Source: Halegenticoccus soli | GTDB lineage: Archaea > Halobacteriota > Halobacteria > Halobacteriales > Haloferacaceae | Length of the DNA stretch: 64,000 bases | Reading direction: 5' to 3' | Assembly: GCF_002844195.1 (NCBI RefSeq) | Contig: NZ_PEND01000001.1 | Location: 1-64,000 of the forward strand | In this document: piece by piece, positions 40,838 to 48,980 of the stretch | Position numbering within the stretch: position 1 is the first letter of the stretch | Layout: every line of letters starts with the position of its first letter | Translations under genes and position numbers: made by a program | Notes under the pieces: generated by a model | Database searches by the model: none | Seen by the model: the letters and a program-made list of their open reading frames with translations, nothing else | What the model was told of the DNA's origin: nothing

Positions 40838-43513
40838 ATGACCGATACGCAGCGGGACGCTCGCCGCACCGATTCCTGCTGTGCCTGTTGCGATTCCGAC
40901 GAGCGTCCGGACGGAAACGACCCGGTAGACGAGTCGAGCGCGGGAGACGAATCGCCCGTCCTGCGGCTCTCAGTCCCGGAGATGGACTGTCCGTCGTGCG
41001 CGGGGAAGGTGGAGACGAGCGTCGCGGCCCTCGACGGGGTCCTCGCGATCGAACCCCGCCCGACGACCGGGACGCTCGTCGTCCGGTACGACCCCGACGA
41101 AACGGGTCCCGAGGCGATTCGCGGGCGCGTCGAGGCCGCCGGGTACGCGGTGCGGGCGGACGAAACCGAGACGTTCGAGGTTCCGGAGATGGACTGCCCC
41201 TCCTGCGCCGGGAAAGTCGAAAACGCCCTCGAAACGGTCGACGGGGTGATCGAGTTCGACACTCGGCCCACGGCGGGGCGGGTCGCGGTCACCTACGACC
41301 CGAGCCGGACGAGCCGCGGGGCCGTCGTCGCGGCCATCGAGGGCGCGGGCTACGCCGTCGAATCCGACGACGGGATCGCGTCTCACCACTCCGTCTGGCG
41401 CAGCGCGCGAGCGCTGAAGACCTGGGCCGGGGCGGCGTTTCTCCTCGCCGGGATTCTCTTCGAGTACCTCCTGACCGGGCAGAACGTCGCCCTGGGGACG
41501 GTCGTCGGCCGCGAGATCACCGTCGACTGGCTGGCGTACGTCGCGGCCGCCGCCGTCGCCGGGCAGGGAATCGTCCGCAACGGCTACTACTCGGCGCGGA
41601 ACCGCAACCTCGACATCGACTTCCTGATGGCCGCCGGGATCCTCGGCGCGCTCGCGGTGAACCTGCCGTTCGAGGCGGCGACCCTCGCGGTGCTCTTCAG
41701 CGTCGCGGAGCTCCTCGAACGCTTCTCGATGGATCGCGCGCGGAACTCGCTCCGGGAGCTGATGGAGCTGTCGCCGGACACGGCGACGGTCCGCCGCGGG
41801 GGCGAGGAGGCGACGGTCCCCGTCGAGGAGGTCGCCGTCGGCGAGACGGTGGTCGTCCGTCCGGGCGAGAAGGTGCCGCTCGACGGGAGCGTCCGCGAGG
41901 GCGCGAGCGCGGTCGACGAGTCGCCGATCACGGGCGAGAGCGTCCCCGTCGACAAGGAGCCCGGCGACGAGGTGTACGCCGGCAGCATCAACGAGGAGGG
42001 GTACCTCGAAGTCGAGACGACGGCGACCGCCGCCGACTCGACGCTCTCGCGCGTCGTCGAACTGGTCGAGGACGCGCAGGCCAACCGGACGGAGAGCGAG
42101 CGCTTCGTCGACCGGTTCGCCCGCTACTACACGCCGGTGATCGTGGTCGGTGCCGTCGTCACCGCCCTCGCCTCGCCGTTCGTCTTCGGCGTCTCGTGGA
42201 CCGAGGCGTTCGTCCGAGGGCTGACGCTGCTGGTGATCGCGTGTCCGTGCGCGTTCGTCATCTCGACGCCCGTCAGCGTCGTCTCGGGCGTCACGAGCGC
42301 CGCCCGAAACGGCGTCCTCATCAAGGGCGGCAACTACCTCGAGGCGATGGGCGAGATCGACGCGGTGGCGATCGACAAGACCGGGACGCTCACGACCGGC
42401 GAGCTCGGCGTCACCGACGTCATCCCGCTGAACGGGACGAGCGAGACCGACCTCCTGCGCTGCGCCCGCGCCATCGAGCGACGGAGCGAACACCCCATCG
42501 CGGCGGCCGTCGTCGAGCACGCCGAGGACCGCGGCGTGCCGGACCGCGAGATCTCGGAGTTCGAGTCGATCACCGGCAAGGGCGTGCGGGCGGACCTGGA
42601 CGGCACGACCCACTACGCCGGCAAGCCGGGCCTCTTCGAGGATCTCGGGTTCGATCTCGAACACGCCCACGTGGAGACGGACGGCGGAGCGGCAACGGCC
42701 GGCCGCGACGCTACAGATGGCGGAACGGCAACGGCCAGCCGCGACGCTGCTGACGGCGGAGCCGGATCGAGCACCGGCCGCGAACTCGGCTACCTCGACG
42801 AGGCGGCCGAGTGCGAGCACGGATCCTACCTCGACCTCGTGAACGAGACGGTCCCGCGCCTGCAGGCTGAGGGGAAGACGGTCGTCCTCGTCGGCACGGA
42901 AGACGAACTGGAGGGCGTCATCGCCATCGCCGACACGGTCAGATCCGAGGCCGAGTGGGCCGTCTCCCGCCTGCGCGACCTGGGGGTCGGGCGGATCGTG
43001 ATGCTCACCGGCGACAACGAGCGGACGGCCCGGGTGATCGGCGAGCGGGTGGGAGTCGACGAGGTGCGCGCGGACCTCCTGCCGGAGGAGAAGGTCGAAG
43101 CGGTCGAAGACCTGGCCGACGAGTACGGACGCGTCGCGATGGTCGGCGACGGGGTGAACGACGCGCCGGCGCTGGCGACCGCCTCCGTCGGAATCGCCAT
43201 GGGCGCGGCGGGCACCGACACGGCGCTCGAAACGGCGGACGTCGCGCTCATGGGTGACGACCTCGCGCGGCTTCCGTACCTCTACGACCTGTCGCGCCGG
43301 GCGAACGGCGTCATCCGGCAGAACGTCTGGTCGTCGCTGGCGGTGAAAGCGGTGCTTGCGGTCGGCGCGCCCCTCGGGCTGGTGTCGGTCATCCACGCCG
43401 TCGTGATCGGCGACATGGGGATGAGCCTCGGCGTCACCGGCAACGCGATGCGGCTCGCGGGCGTCTCGCCCGACGACGCGCCGGGAGGCGACGCCGAGAC
43501 CGAGCGCCCCTGA
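40838..43513 (+). CDS. Heavy-metal P1B-type ATPase (Zn/Cd class)
   Basis: 891 residues. N-terminal Cys cluster CCACCDSDE, then two heavy-metal-associated domains each with EMDCPSCAGKVE, eight membrane helices, the transport motif CPC at 469-471 (IACPCAFVIS), phosphorylation Asp513 in DKTGTLT, SEHP (RRSEHPIAAAV) and GDGVNDAPAL. MDCPSC metal sites and CPC fit the ZntA-type Zn/Cd/Pb exporters better than Cu exporters. A 36-bp tandem repeat expands a loop of the nucleotide domain. Followed 25 bp later by a CDF exporter. Confidence 0.92.
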   Translation: MTDTQRDARRTDSCCACCDSDERPDGNDPVDESSAGDESPVLRLSVPEMDCPSCAGKVETSVAALDGVLAIEPRPTTGTLVVRYDPDETGPEAIRGRVEAAGYAVRADETETFEVPEMDCPSCAGKVENALETVDGVIEFDTRPTAGRVAVTYDPSRTSRGAVVAAIEGAGYAVESDDGIASHHSVWRSARALKTWAGAAFLLAGILFEYLLTGQNVALGTVVGREITVDWLAYVAAAAVAGQGIVRNGYYSARNRNLDIDFLMAAGILGALAVNLPFEAATLAVLFSVAELLERFSMDRARNSLRELMELSPDTATVRRGGEEATVPVEEVAVGETVVVRPGEKVPLDGSVREGASAVDESPITGESVPVDKEPGDEVYAGSINEEGYLEVETTATAADSTLSRVVELVEDAQANRTESERFVDRFARYYTPVIVVGAVVTALASPFVFGVSWTEAFVRGLTLLVIACPCAFVISTPVSVVSGVTSAARNGVLIKGGNYLEAMGEIDAVAIDKTGTLTTGELGVTDVIPLNGTSETDLLRCARAIERRSEHPIAAAVVEHAEDRGVPDREISEFESITGKGVRADLDGTTHYAGKPGLFEDLGFDLEHAHVETDGGAATAGRDATDGGTATASRDAADGGAGSSTGRELGYLDEAAECEHGSYLDLVNETVPRLQAEGKTVVLVGTEDELEGVIAIADTVRSEAEWAVSRLRDLGVGRIVMLTGDNERTARVIGERVGVDEVRADLLPEEKVEAVEDLADEYGRVAMVGDGVNDAPALATASVGIAMGAAGTDTALETADVALMGDDLARLPYLYDLSRRANGVIRQNVWSSLAVKAVLAVGAPLGLVSVIHAVVIGDMGMSLGVTGNAMRLAGVSPDDAPGGDAETERP
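42680..42769 (+). repeat. 36-bp tandem repeats in P-ATPase gene
   Basis: Units begin at 42680 and 42716, with a partial third at 42752. They encode DGGAATAGRDAT, DGGTATASRDAA and DGGAGSS. The repeat falls in a loop of the nucleotide-binding domain and keeps frame. Confidence 0.85.
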
Positions 43514-43538
43514 GCCTCCCCCCTCTCCCGCGCATCCG

Positions 43539-44474
43539 ATGTCCGGTCACGATCACGACGGTCACGATCACGACGGTCACGACCGCGGCGCGGCCGGCGG
43601 CCTCCGGGCGCTGGCGCTGGCGCTCGGCATCAACACCGCGTTCTTCTTCGTCGAACTGGTCGGGGCGCTCCTGGCCGACTCGCTGACGCTCCTGGCCGAC
43701 GCGACGCACATGCTCACCGACAGCGCGAGCCTCGGGCTGGCGCTCTTCGCCGCGTGGGCGGCGACCCGGCCGCCGGATCCGAGACGGACGTACGGGTACC
43801 ACCGCGCGGAGGTGATCGGCGCGCTCCTCAACGGGGTGTTCCTGCTCGCGGTCGTCGGCTACGTGCTCGTCGACGCCTACGGCCGCTTCCGGAACCCGCG
43901 GCCGGTCGACGCCGGGCTCGTCGTCCTCGTCGGCGTCCTCGGGCTCGCCGCGAACGCCGCGGCGGCGTGGGTGCTGTCGGACCACCGCGGATCGCTCAAC
44001 GTCGAGGGGGCGTTCCTGCACCTCCTCGCCGACGCCGCCGGGAGCGTCGCCGCGATCGTCCTCGGCGTCGTCCTCTCGTTCACCGACCTGTACGTGCTCG
44101 ACCCGCTCTTCGCGCTCGTCGTCGCCGCGCTCGTCCTCTACTCGGTCGCGGATCTGCTCCGGGACAGCCTCAACATCCTCCTGCAGGGGACTCCCGGCGG
44201 GATCGACGTCGACGAGGTTCGCGCGGCGCTCGCGGCCGTCGAGGACGTCGAGGGCGTCCACGACCTCCACGTCTGGGCGCTCGACTCCTCGCGGACCGCG
44301 CTCTCGGCCCACCTCGTCGCGCCGTCGGAGGCCGACGCCGACGCGATCCTGGCGCGGACGCAGGCGCTCCTCTCGCGCGACTTCTCGATCGATCACGCCA
44401 CCGTCCAGATCGAGACCGGCGAGCGGGCGCTCGCCGAGGAGTTCGACTGCTACGCCGCGAACCGCGCGGCGTAG
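43539..44474 (+). CDS. Cation diffusion facilitator (Zn-type exporter)
   Basis: 311 residues. The N-terminus GHDHDGHDHDGHDRG is a His/Asp-rich metal-binding stretch made of 15-bp DNA repeats. Six membrane helices follow, with metal-site residues in LLADATHMLTDSASL (helix 2) and HLLADAAGS (helix 5), then a cytoplasmic CDF domain (GVHDLHVWALDSSRTALSAH). It exports Zn or similar ions using proton exchange. With the P-ATPase 25 bp upstream it forms a metal-efflux operon. Confidence 0.92.
   Translation: MSGHDHDGHDHDGHDRGAAGGLRALALALGINTAFFFVELVGALLADSLTLLADATHMLTDSASLGLALFAAWAATRPPDPRRTYGYHRAEVIGALLNGVFLLAVVGYVLVDAYGRFRNPRPVDAGLVVLVGVLGLAANAAAAWVLSDHRGSLNVEGAFLHLLADAAGSVAAIVLGVVLSFTDLYVLDPLFALVVAALVLYSVADLLRDSLNILLQGTPGGIDVDEVRAALAAVEDVEGVHDLHVWALDSSRTALSAHLVAPSEADADAILARTQALLSRDFSIDHATVQIETGERALAEEFDCYAANRAA
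43545..43583 (+). repeat. 15-bp repeats coding His-rich tail of CDF protein
   Basis: GGTCACGATCACGAC occurs at 43545 and 43560, with a partial copy at 43575, coding GHDHD GHDHD GHD. A third kind of in-frame tandem repeat within this small region. Confidence 0.8.
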
Positions 44475-44591
44475 CGGCTCACCCCCGAGGTGACGGACCC
44501 GCCTCCCGAGACGACGTCGGTCGCCGCCCCGACCGGAACGGGAACGACGCGGGCCGGAACGCTCATGGCTCGTCCGGCCCCAGACAGGGTG

Positions 44592-45680
44592 ATGAGCAGC
44601 CTCCGAGCCGCGCTGATTCCAGTCGCGCTCGCCGCTGCGCTCGTCTTCGCGGGCTGCGTGCTTCCCGTTCCGGTCGGCGGCCCGTCCGACTCGGTCGGCC
44701 CGACCGAGACGCCGAGCGCGTCCCGCGGGGACGACGCCGCCGGGGGTGGCTCCCCGGGCGCCGAAACGCCCACCCCGACGCCGGTCGAACCGCGTCCGAG
44801 CCCCTGGGGCGACGAGCCGATCGTCGTCGCCGTCGAGAACCCGGGCGAGCCGGGACGCGACTTCGTCCCCCTCGTCCGCGACGCGACGGCGTACTGGGAG
44901 GAGAACGCCGAGCGGTTCGCCGGCTACCCCGTCTCGTACCGCGTCGAGCCGGACGCGGAGGACCCCGACGTCGTCGTCCGCTTCGTCGACGACGTGCGGG
45001 AGTGCGGGGACGCCCACGAGGCGGCTGGCTGTGCGCCCCTCGTCACCGACGAGCGCCAGGTCGCCGACTCGGATCCCCTTCCAGTGTACGTGAAGACCGG
45101 GCTCTCGAACGACTCGACCCGCCTCGTGCTGAAGCACGAACTCGGCCACACGCTCGGCCTCACGCACGACGACGCGCCGCGGGAGGTCATGCGCGGCGCG
45201 TCGGTGCTGTACACCGAACCGCGGCCGAACGCGACCGAGCGGGCGTTCCCGTGGCGTGACGGGACGTTCGCGGTCTACGTCGACACCGCCAACGCCTCCG
45301 ATCCCGAGGAGGCGCGCGAGCAGATCGGACACGTGCTCGAGTACTACGAACGGGGTGCCGACGGGAGCGTCCCGGACAACCTCACCTTCCGCACCGTCGA
45401 CTCGCCGGACGAGGCCGACGTCGTCGTCCGGTTCGGCGACGAGTCCACCTGCCCGACCGGCTCCTGCGCCGCGACCGCCGGCCCCGACGTCGACGGGGAC
45501 GGCGCGATCGAGTACTACACCCGGCTCCGGATCGTGCTCGCCGGCGTCGACACGGAGGCCGTCGGCTGGCACGTCGGCAACTGGATCGCCTACGGACTGG
45601 GCGCAGAAGAGCAGCGCGAGCGACCCGAGCCCTTCCGCGACGCCAGCTACGAGGAGCGCCGCGGCGAGTGGTGGCGGTAG
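44592..45680 (+). CDS. Lipoprotein with metzincin motif and a degenerate second half
   Basis: 362 residues from the ATG at 44592, which places the lipobox LVFAGC at Cys22; starts at 44490 and 44565 would put extra residues before the signal. The zinc site HELGHTLGLTH (182-192) fits HExxHxxGxxH. The first half reads ATAYWEENAERFAGYPVSYR then PDVVVRFVDDVRECG. The second half repeats this order (QIGHVLEYYERGADG, EADVVVRFGDESTCPTGSC) but has HVGNWIAYGLG where the zinc site would be. Likely a surface metalloprotease with one active and one dead copy. It follows the CDF gene by 117 bp. Confidence 0.83.
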   Translation: MSSLRAALIPVALAAALVFAGCVLPVPVGGPSDSVGPTETPSASRGDDAAGGGSPGAETPTPTPVEPRPSPWGDEPIVVAVENPGEPGRDFVPLVRDATAYWEENAERFAGYPVSYRVEPDAEDPDVVVRFVDDVRECGDAHEAAGCAPLVTDERQVADSDPLPVYVKTGLSNDSTRLVLKHELGHTLGLTHDDAPREVMRGASVLYTEPRPNATERAFPWRDGTFAVYVDTANASDPEEAREQIGHVLEYYERGADGSVPDNLTFRTVDSPDEADVVVRFGDESTCPTGSCAATAGPDVDGDGAIEYYTRLRIVLAGVDTEAVGWHVGNWIAYGLGAEEQRERPEPFRDASYEERRGEWWR

Positions 45681-45737
45681 TTCCCGTCACCCGACGACGG
45701 CGGTAGTTCCTTCTCCCCCGGCGACAGATTTTCCCCC

Positions 45738-46595
45738 ATGGTTCCCGATCCCGCGACGTCCCCCCGTCGCGTCTCGTGGCGCGTCGATCCCGGCTCCGGT
45801 CTCCGAACGATCTCCAAATACGGTCTCGTCGGTCTGCTCGTCGCCCTCCTCGTTCTCGCGGTCGGAACCGTCGGATTCGTCGCGCTGACCTCGACGACCG
45901 CCGAGGCGACCGAAGCGCTGCTCCTGGTCGCGCTCGCGCTGCTCTTCGGCGGACCGGTGGCCCTCGTCTACCTCGCGGTCGCCGCCGGAATCGACGGCGC
46001 GGACGCGGTCTCGGACCTGCTGCCGGGCGCGGAACGTCCGGATCCGCGCCCGCTCGTCGCCGGTTTCCTCGTCGGGCTGGCGGCGCTCCTCTTGGCGGTC
46101 TTCCACCCCGCCATTCCGCTCGCGTACGCCGGCTGTCTCGTCGCGCTGTACGCGGTCGACGCCCTCCGCCGCACCGCCGGCTCGGTCGATCCGGAGACGT
46201 CGACGCTGGTCGTCGAATCGGGCGACGGCAGCCGCGAACACGACGTCGACGGCCTGCGCGCCGTCCGGGCGGTTCGGCTCGGCGGCTACGCGCTCTGTCT
46301 GCTCCGGTACGACGGCGCCCGGATCGACGACCCGTTCCTCCTCGTCGTTCCCGCCGAGCGACTCCCGGCCGTGCGCGCCGCGCTGGAGGCGATTGCCGGG
46401 TCGGAGTCCGATCGCCGCCGCGCGTCGCGGGCCGAACGGGGGATCCTCGCGGCGCTCGGGCTGCTCTTTCTCGGTGTTGCGGGATTCACGGCCCTGCGGG
46501 CGTCCGGACGGGTGGACGGCGCGGCGGTCGCCTACGTCGCCGTCGCGCTCGGCTTCTTCGGCGGGCTGTTCCTGCTCGTCGCCTGGCGCGCGTAG
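45738..46595 (+). CDS. Haloarchaeal membrane protein, unknown function
   Basis: 285 residues. Two N-terminal helices (about 28-52 and 60-82), two more at 107-140, a soluble loop (about 145-230) with alternating charge, and two C-terminal helices (235-285). The soluble part, GDGSREHDVDGLRAVRAVRL, resembles the PH-like strands of some bacterial membrane proteins, with no firm match. It begins 58 bp after the metzincin gene. Not recognised. Confidence 0.7.
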   Translation: MVPDPATSPRRVSWRVDPGSGLRTISKYGLVGLLVALLVLAVGTVGFVALTSTTAEATEALLLVALALLFGGPVALVYLAVAAGIDGADAVSDLLPGAERPDPRPLVAGFLVGLAALLLAVFHPAIPLAYAGCLVALYAVDALRRTAGSVDPETSTLVVESGDGSREHDVDGLRAVRAVRLGGYALCLLRYDGARIDDPFLLVVPAERLPAVRAALEAIAGSESDRRRASRAERGILAALGLLFLGVAGFTALRASGRVDGAAVAYVAVALGFFGGLFLLVAWRA

Positions 46596-46626
46596 CGTTC
46601 ATGGTCCGCCGCGCCCACCTTCCCGC

Positions 46627-46905
46627 ATGGACGACGCCAGGCTCGACGCGGCCCTCGAATCCGCCTTCGGCGGCGCGCCGGCGGAGCGCCGAGTCGTCGT
46701 GCGGCAGGCACGCGACCTCGCCGACGCCGGGAAGGCGGAGGTCGACCGCGGCGCGCCGCTCACCGTCGACGAGGTGGTTCGGAACCTCGGCGACGCGCCC
46801 GCGGACTGCACGATCCCGGAGCGGTGGAACTGGTGGCTCGGCGCGCTGGAGGCCGCCTACGGCGGGTACGAACCGTTTCAGGTGCGCATCGTGTCGAAGG
46901 AGTAG
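46627..46905 (+). CDS. 92-residue conserved haloarchaeal protein
   Basis: A small soluble protein, MDDARLDAALESAFGGAPAE at the start and IPERWNWWLGALEAAYGGYE near the end. The Trp-rich WNWWLGALE block and ARDLADAGKAEVDRGAPLT suggest a real, conserved helical fold. No known motif. It follows the membrane-protein gene by 31 bp on the same strand and may be co-transcribed. Confidence 0.75.
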   Translation: MDDARLDAALESAFGGAPAERRVVVRQARDLADAGKAEVDRGAPLTVDEVVRNLGDAPADCTIPERWNWWLGALEAAYGGYEPFQVRIVSKE

Positions 46906-46941
46906 CGAGGATAACCGTTCCGCCTCCGCCTCTCTCCCGCC

Positions 46942-47370
46942 CTACCACGTCCAGCGCGAGTCGAGGAGGTACCGGTAGAAGCCGCTCACGAAGATCGCGC
47001 CGAGGTTGGCGAGGGCGTACCCGACCGGCGCTCCGTTGACGAACAGGTAGAGCAGACCGACCTGAATCGGAATCGCCGTCCCCCGGACGAGGTTCGTCCG
47101 GAGCAGGCCGCCGGCGTACTCGGCCGCCGTCCGGTGGCGGGACGCTCCGAACGTCCACGCGTTGTTGGCGAAGTACTGGAGGACGATCGTGATCTCGATC
47201 GCGACGACGGCCGCGACGAGGTAGTACAGCCCGACGACCTCGACGAACGCCGCGAGCAGCGCCGTCTGCACGAGCGCGGCGGTCGACCCCACGACGAAGA
47301 ACCGCGCGAGCCGCCCCGCTTCGGCACGGCTCGCGAGCCGCCGGACGCGCGAGTCGAACGACGGGATCAC
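46942..47370 (-). CDS. GtrA family membrane protein
   Basis: 142 residues with four membrane helices: RLARFFVVGSTAALVQTALL, YLVAAVVAIEITIVLQYFAN, VGLLYLFVNGAPVGYAL and ANLGAIFVSGFYRYLLD. NNAWTFG and the C-terminal DSRWTW are family marks. GtrA proteins move or support lipid-linked sugars. I start at the GTG at 47370, which overlaps the stop of the upstream sulfatase-like gene by 4 bp (GTGA), implying coupled translation. Confidence 0.9.
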   Translation of the reverse strand: MIPSFDSRVRRLASRAEAGRLARFFVVGSTAALVQTALLAAFVEVVGLYYLVAAVVAIEITIVLQYFANNAWTFGASRHRTAAEYAGGLLRTNLVRGTAIPIQVGLLYLFVNGAPVGYALANLGAIFVSGFYRYLLDSRWTW

Positions 47371-48809
47371 CGGTATCCGAGCGCCTTCAGCCGAGCGGCG
47401 ATCTCGTTCGGCGTTTCGCGCTCCGCGGACTCGTTTCTCGCGAGGCGGGAGGCGTGCTCGTCGACCGCGGATTCGAGCCGCGCCGCGACCGCCGGCCGGT
47501 CGGCGGGGTCGCCGTACCGGTTCCGCTGCTCGCTCGGATCGGCTCTCCGGTCGTACAGCTCCCTGCGCCCCGTCTCCACGTGTTCGATGTACGTCCAGTC
47601 GGCCGTCCGCGCGCTCACGAGGAGTTCGCCCTCGTCGAGGCGGCGCGGGATGGGCTGCTGTGTGATCTCCTCTCCGCGAACCGCGACCGACACCGCCGGG
47701 GGACGCTCGCCCGAACGCTCGCGGTCGAACGGCGGGAGGACGGACTCCCCCTCCCAGCTCTCGGCCGGCCGGACGCCCAGCGCGTCGCACACCGTCGGCG
47801 CGATCGCGTCGAGGCCGACGTGCGGTTCGACCCGTCCGGCGGGGAGGTCGGGGTGCCAGAGGAGCAGGGGAACGTGGATGAGTTCCTCGTAGAGCTTCGG
47901 GTAGTGGGCGAGGTGTCCGTGTTCCAGGAACTCCTCGCCGTGGTCCCCCGCGACGACGACGCAGGTGTCGTCCAGGCGGCCCGCCTCCGACAGCGCCTCC
48001 AGCAGGCGGCCGACGCTCGCGTCGACCTGCCTCACTGCCGCGTCGTAGAGCGTCTTCAGGTCGGCGAGCGTCCGGTCACCCACCTCCCTGCCGAGCCCGG
48101 TGCGGACGTGCGCGCGCGCCATCCCGAACGCGCTCACCCGACGCGAGGAAACTTCGCGGAGGTACCGCAGCGCGGGGACGTACGGCGTGTGCGCGTCCAT
48201 GTAGTGGACCCAGAGGAAGAACGGCCCGTCGGCGTCGCGGACGAACCGCGACGCCCGGCGCTCGACGTCGAGCATCCGGGACGTGTCCGCGAACGGGCGG
48301 TCGTCGGAGCCGCCCGCGAGGCGCGAAACCGCTCGCCGGAACGGGGACGTCGCGAGCTGAATCCACCCCTGTACCGTCGGGTGCGCGGCGAGGTATCGGC
48401 TGTACGGGCCCGATTCGGCCCCCGTCACGAACGATTCGAACTCGTCGAACCCCCGATCGTACCCCCAGTGGTGGGTCAGAAACCCGTTCGCCGCGTTGAA
48501 TCCCCCGGTCCGAATCCCCGACGCCCGCAGGACCTCCGCGAGCGTCGGCGTCTCCGGGAGTCCGATGTCGGCGCTCGCAGCGAACACCGGCCGCGACGCG
48601 TGGACGCTGGGGAACGAAAACGGCGTCCAGTTGCCGTGCGCGAACGCGTTCTCGAACGCGAGGCCGTCGGCGGCCAGTCGGCCGAGCGTCGGCGTCAGAT
48701 CGCCGGCGGGGGACGCGTCGACCGCGTCGGCTCTCAACGAGTCCACCGTGACGAGGACGACGTTCGAAACGCCCGGACTTCGGCTTTCGTTCATCGGTCG
48801 AGCCCGCAT
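47367..48809 (-). CDS. Sulfatase-like (alkaline phosphatase superfamily) protein
   Basis: 480 residues. Metal residues appear in NVVLVTVDSLRADAVD, VHYMDAHTPYVP and VVVAGDHGEEFLEHGHL. The nucleophile region (60-70) reads NWTPFSFPSVH. Ser65-x-Pro-Ser is present but the Arg of the usual C/S-x-P-S-R formylglycine signature is not, and Thr62 recalls phosphotransferases of this superfamily. It may cleave or transfer sulfate, phosphate or phosphoglycerol groups on surface glycans or lipids. ATG at 48794 is an alternative start. Coupled to gtrA downstream. Confidence 0.85.
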   Translation of the reverse strand: MRARPMNESRSPGVSNVVLVTVDSLRADAVDASPAGDLTPTLGRLAADGLAFENAFAHGNWTPFSFPSVHASRPVFAASADIGLPETPTLAEVLRASGIRTGGFNAANGFLTHHWGYDRGFDEFESFVTGAESGPYSRYLAAHPTVQGWIQLATSPFRRAVSRLAGGSDDRPFADTSRMLDVERRASRFVRDADGPFFLWVHYMDAHTPYVPALRYLREVSSRRVSAFGMARAHVRTGLGREVGDRTLADLKTLYDAAVRQVDASVGRLLEALSEAGRLDDTCVVVAGDHGEEFLEHGHLAHYPKLYEELIHVPLLLWHPDLPAGRVEPHVGLDAIAPTVCDALGVRPAESWEGESVLPPFDRERSGERPPAVSVAVRGEEITQQPIPRRLDEGELLVSARTADWTYIEHVETGRRELYDRRADPSEQRNRYGDPADRPAVAARLESAVDEHASRLARNESAERETPNEIAARLKALGYR

Positions 48810-48954
48810 CCGGTCGCTGGCCGGGCCGCGCGCACGTCGGACGGAGGGTCTTCCGATCCCGGGTGCGGGATCGAACCGGGCCGAAGCCGCCGCCTCGAAC
48901 AGCGTCGGTCCATGTGTGAAGGGAACCGGTAGTCAATAGTGAACCTTTTGCATC

Positions 48955-48980
48955 CGACGGCCGCCGATCAGCGGCCGTCG
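48955..48980. repeat. 10-bp inverted repeat around gldA stop
   Basis: CGACGGCCGC and GCGGCCGTCG are perfectly complementary with loop CGATCA, which contains the gldA stop. A strong GC hairpin at the 3' end of the mRNA; no T-run follows on the minus strand, so it is not a classical terminator. Confidence 0.7.
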
